A stretch of DNA of 5,871 nucleotides from contig JAILDS010000128.1 of the NCBI GenBank assembly GCA_024689165.1, positions 1 through 5,871 of the forward strand. Direction: 5' to 3'. A model generated the notes under the pieces. It worked only from the letters and a program-made list of their open reading frames with translations, ran no database searches and was not told the DNA's origin. Numbering within the stretch: the first letter of the stretch is position 1; the number at the start of each line of letters is the position of its first letter. The stretch is from Clostridia bacterium. Lineage in GTDB: Bacteria > Bacillota > Clostridia > Oscillospirales > Acutalibacteraceae. Shown piece after piece: positions 5,706 to 5,871 of this stretch. The position numbers and the translations under genes were made by a program.

Positions 5706-5871
5706 CGCGGACCTCCTCTCTGAACGTGTCGGGCCTTTCGGGATCGTAGCGCTCGCTCGCCCACATCAGCGTCACAAGGTCTGTGTCCCCGAGGTTGGCG
5801 ATCTCGTGAGTGTACCCGGGCGGGATATCCACCGCCCTGACGCCCTCCGACGCGTCGACGTAATAGTCGTA
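5698..5871 (-). CDS. capF: CapF/FnlB-type UDP-2-acetamido-2,6-dideoxy-hexulose reductase, C-terminal cupin end, 5' part beyond window
   Basis: The 57 codons visible, ending at TGA 5700-5698, match the C-terminal cupin domain of CapF (Cap5F, FnlB, WbjC). This bifunctional enzyme epimerises C3 in its cupin domain and reduces C4 in its N-terminal short-chain dehydrogenase domain, to give UDP-2-acetamido-2,6-dideoxy-L-talose. Recognisable segments in the fragment are VDIPPGYTHEIANLGDTD (14-31), LVTLMWASE (32-40) and the characteristic ending DPERPDTF (43-50). The H22 in the PPGYTH strand is a conserved cupin position. Its product is the substrate of the next enzyme, and the two reading frames overlap by 8 bases. 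The dehydrogenase domain and the preceding capE-like gene should lie just outside the right edge. The call rests on a short fragment, but the ending and the neighbour agree. Confidence 0.88.
   Translation of the reverse strand, partial: YDYYVDASEGVRAVDIPPGYTHEIANLGDTDLVTLMWASERYDPERPDTFREEVRDV
5712..5717 (-). promoter_or_regulatory. Shine-Dalgarno of the epimerase gene, inside capF
   Basis: AGGAGG on the minus strand lies 6 bases before the epimerase ATG (5705-5703), within the last codons of capF. It fixes the start, and together with the 8-base overlap (5698-5705) suggests that the two consecutive pathway enzymes are made together. Confidence 0.85.

Noticed and set aside
1..5871. CRISPR array, tRNA or rRNA genes, insertion sequence ends, riboswitch or phage genes
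   Set aside because: No regularly spaced direct repeats, transposase motifs, tRNA-like arms or long non-coding stretches were seen; nearly the whole window is coding.

Overview
The window holds seven genes, the two end ones cut by the edges, and they fall into two blocks that face each other. Base composition is GC-rich, yet Ile is often coded by ATA. Start sites with AGGAGG or GGAGG, a secreted enzyme with a short Gram-positive-like signal peptide, and a CapF/CapG pair like those of Gram-positive capsule loci suggest a GC-rich, uncultured-type anaerobic Clostridia (Oscillospiraceae-like or similar). That placement is an inference from style; no marker gene settles it.

Left block, plus strand (1-1494): the last 73 codons of cdsA (CDP-diglyceride synthase), then dxr (DXP reductoisomerase, the committed step of the MEP isoprenoid pathway), then a clear rho-independent terminator at 1466-1494. 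This matches the conserved membrane/isoprenoid cluster of Firmicutes (frr-uppS-cdsA-dxr-rseP-ispG), but here the unit ends after dxr and rseP does not follow.

Right block, minus strand, transcribed from the right edge towards 1566: the C-terminal cupin end of capF (5871-5698), a UDP-GlcNAc 2-epimerase of the CapG/FnlC/WbjD type (5705-4581), a GT-B fold family 4-like glycosyltransferase (4559-3600), a secreted endonuclease/exonuclease/phosphatase-superfamily (EEP) phosphoesterase with a hydrophobic C-terminal tail (3577-2489), and a PflX-type (COG1313) radical SAM protein (2492-1566). Junctions are an 8-nt overlap, 21 nt, 22 nt and a 4-nt GTGA overlap, so this looks like one polycistron. The first three genes make and transfer UDP-N-acetyl-L-fucosamine, or a close relative, for a surface polysaccharide. 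The last two do not belong to any standard glycan pathway; their tight linkage to the glycan genes and to each other is the least explained part of the window.

No tRNA, rRNA, CRISPR, insertion sequence, riboswitch or promoter could be supported. The promoters of both blocks lie outside the window. No non-coding stretch exceeds about 160 bases. No clearly new multi-gene system was found; the EEP/radical SAM pair is the best candidate for follow-up.
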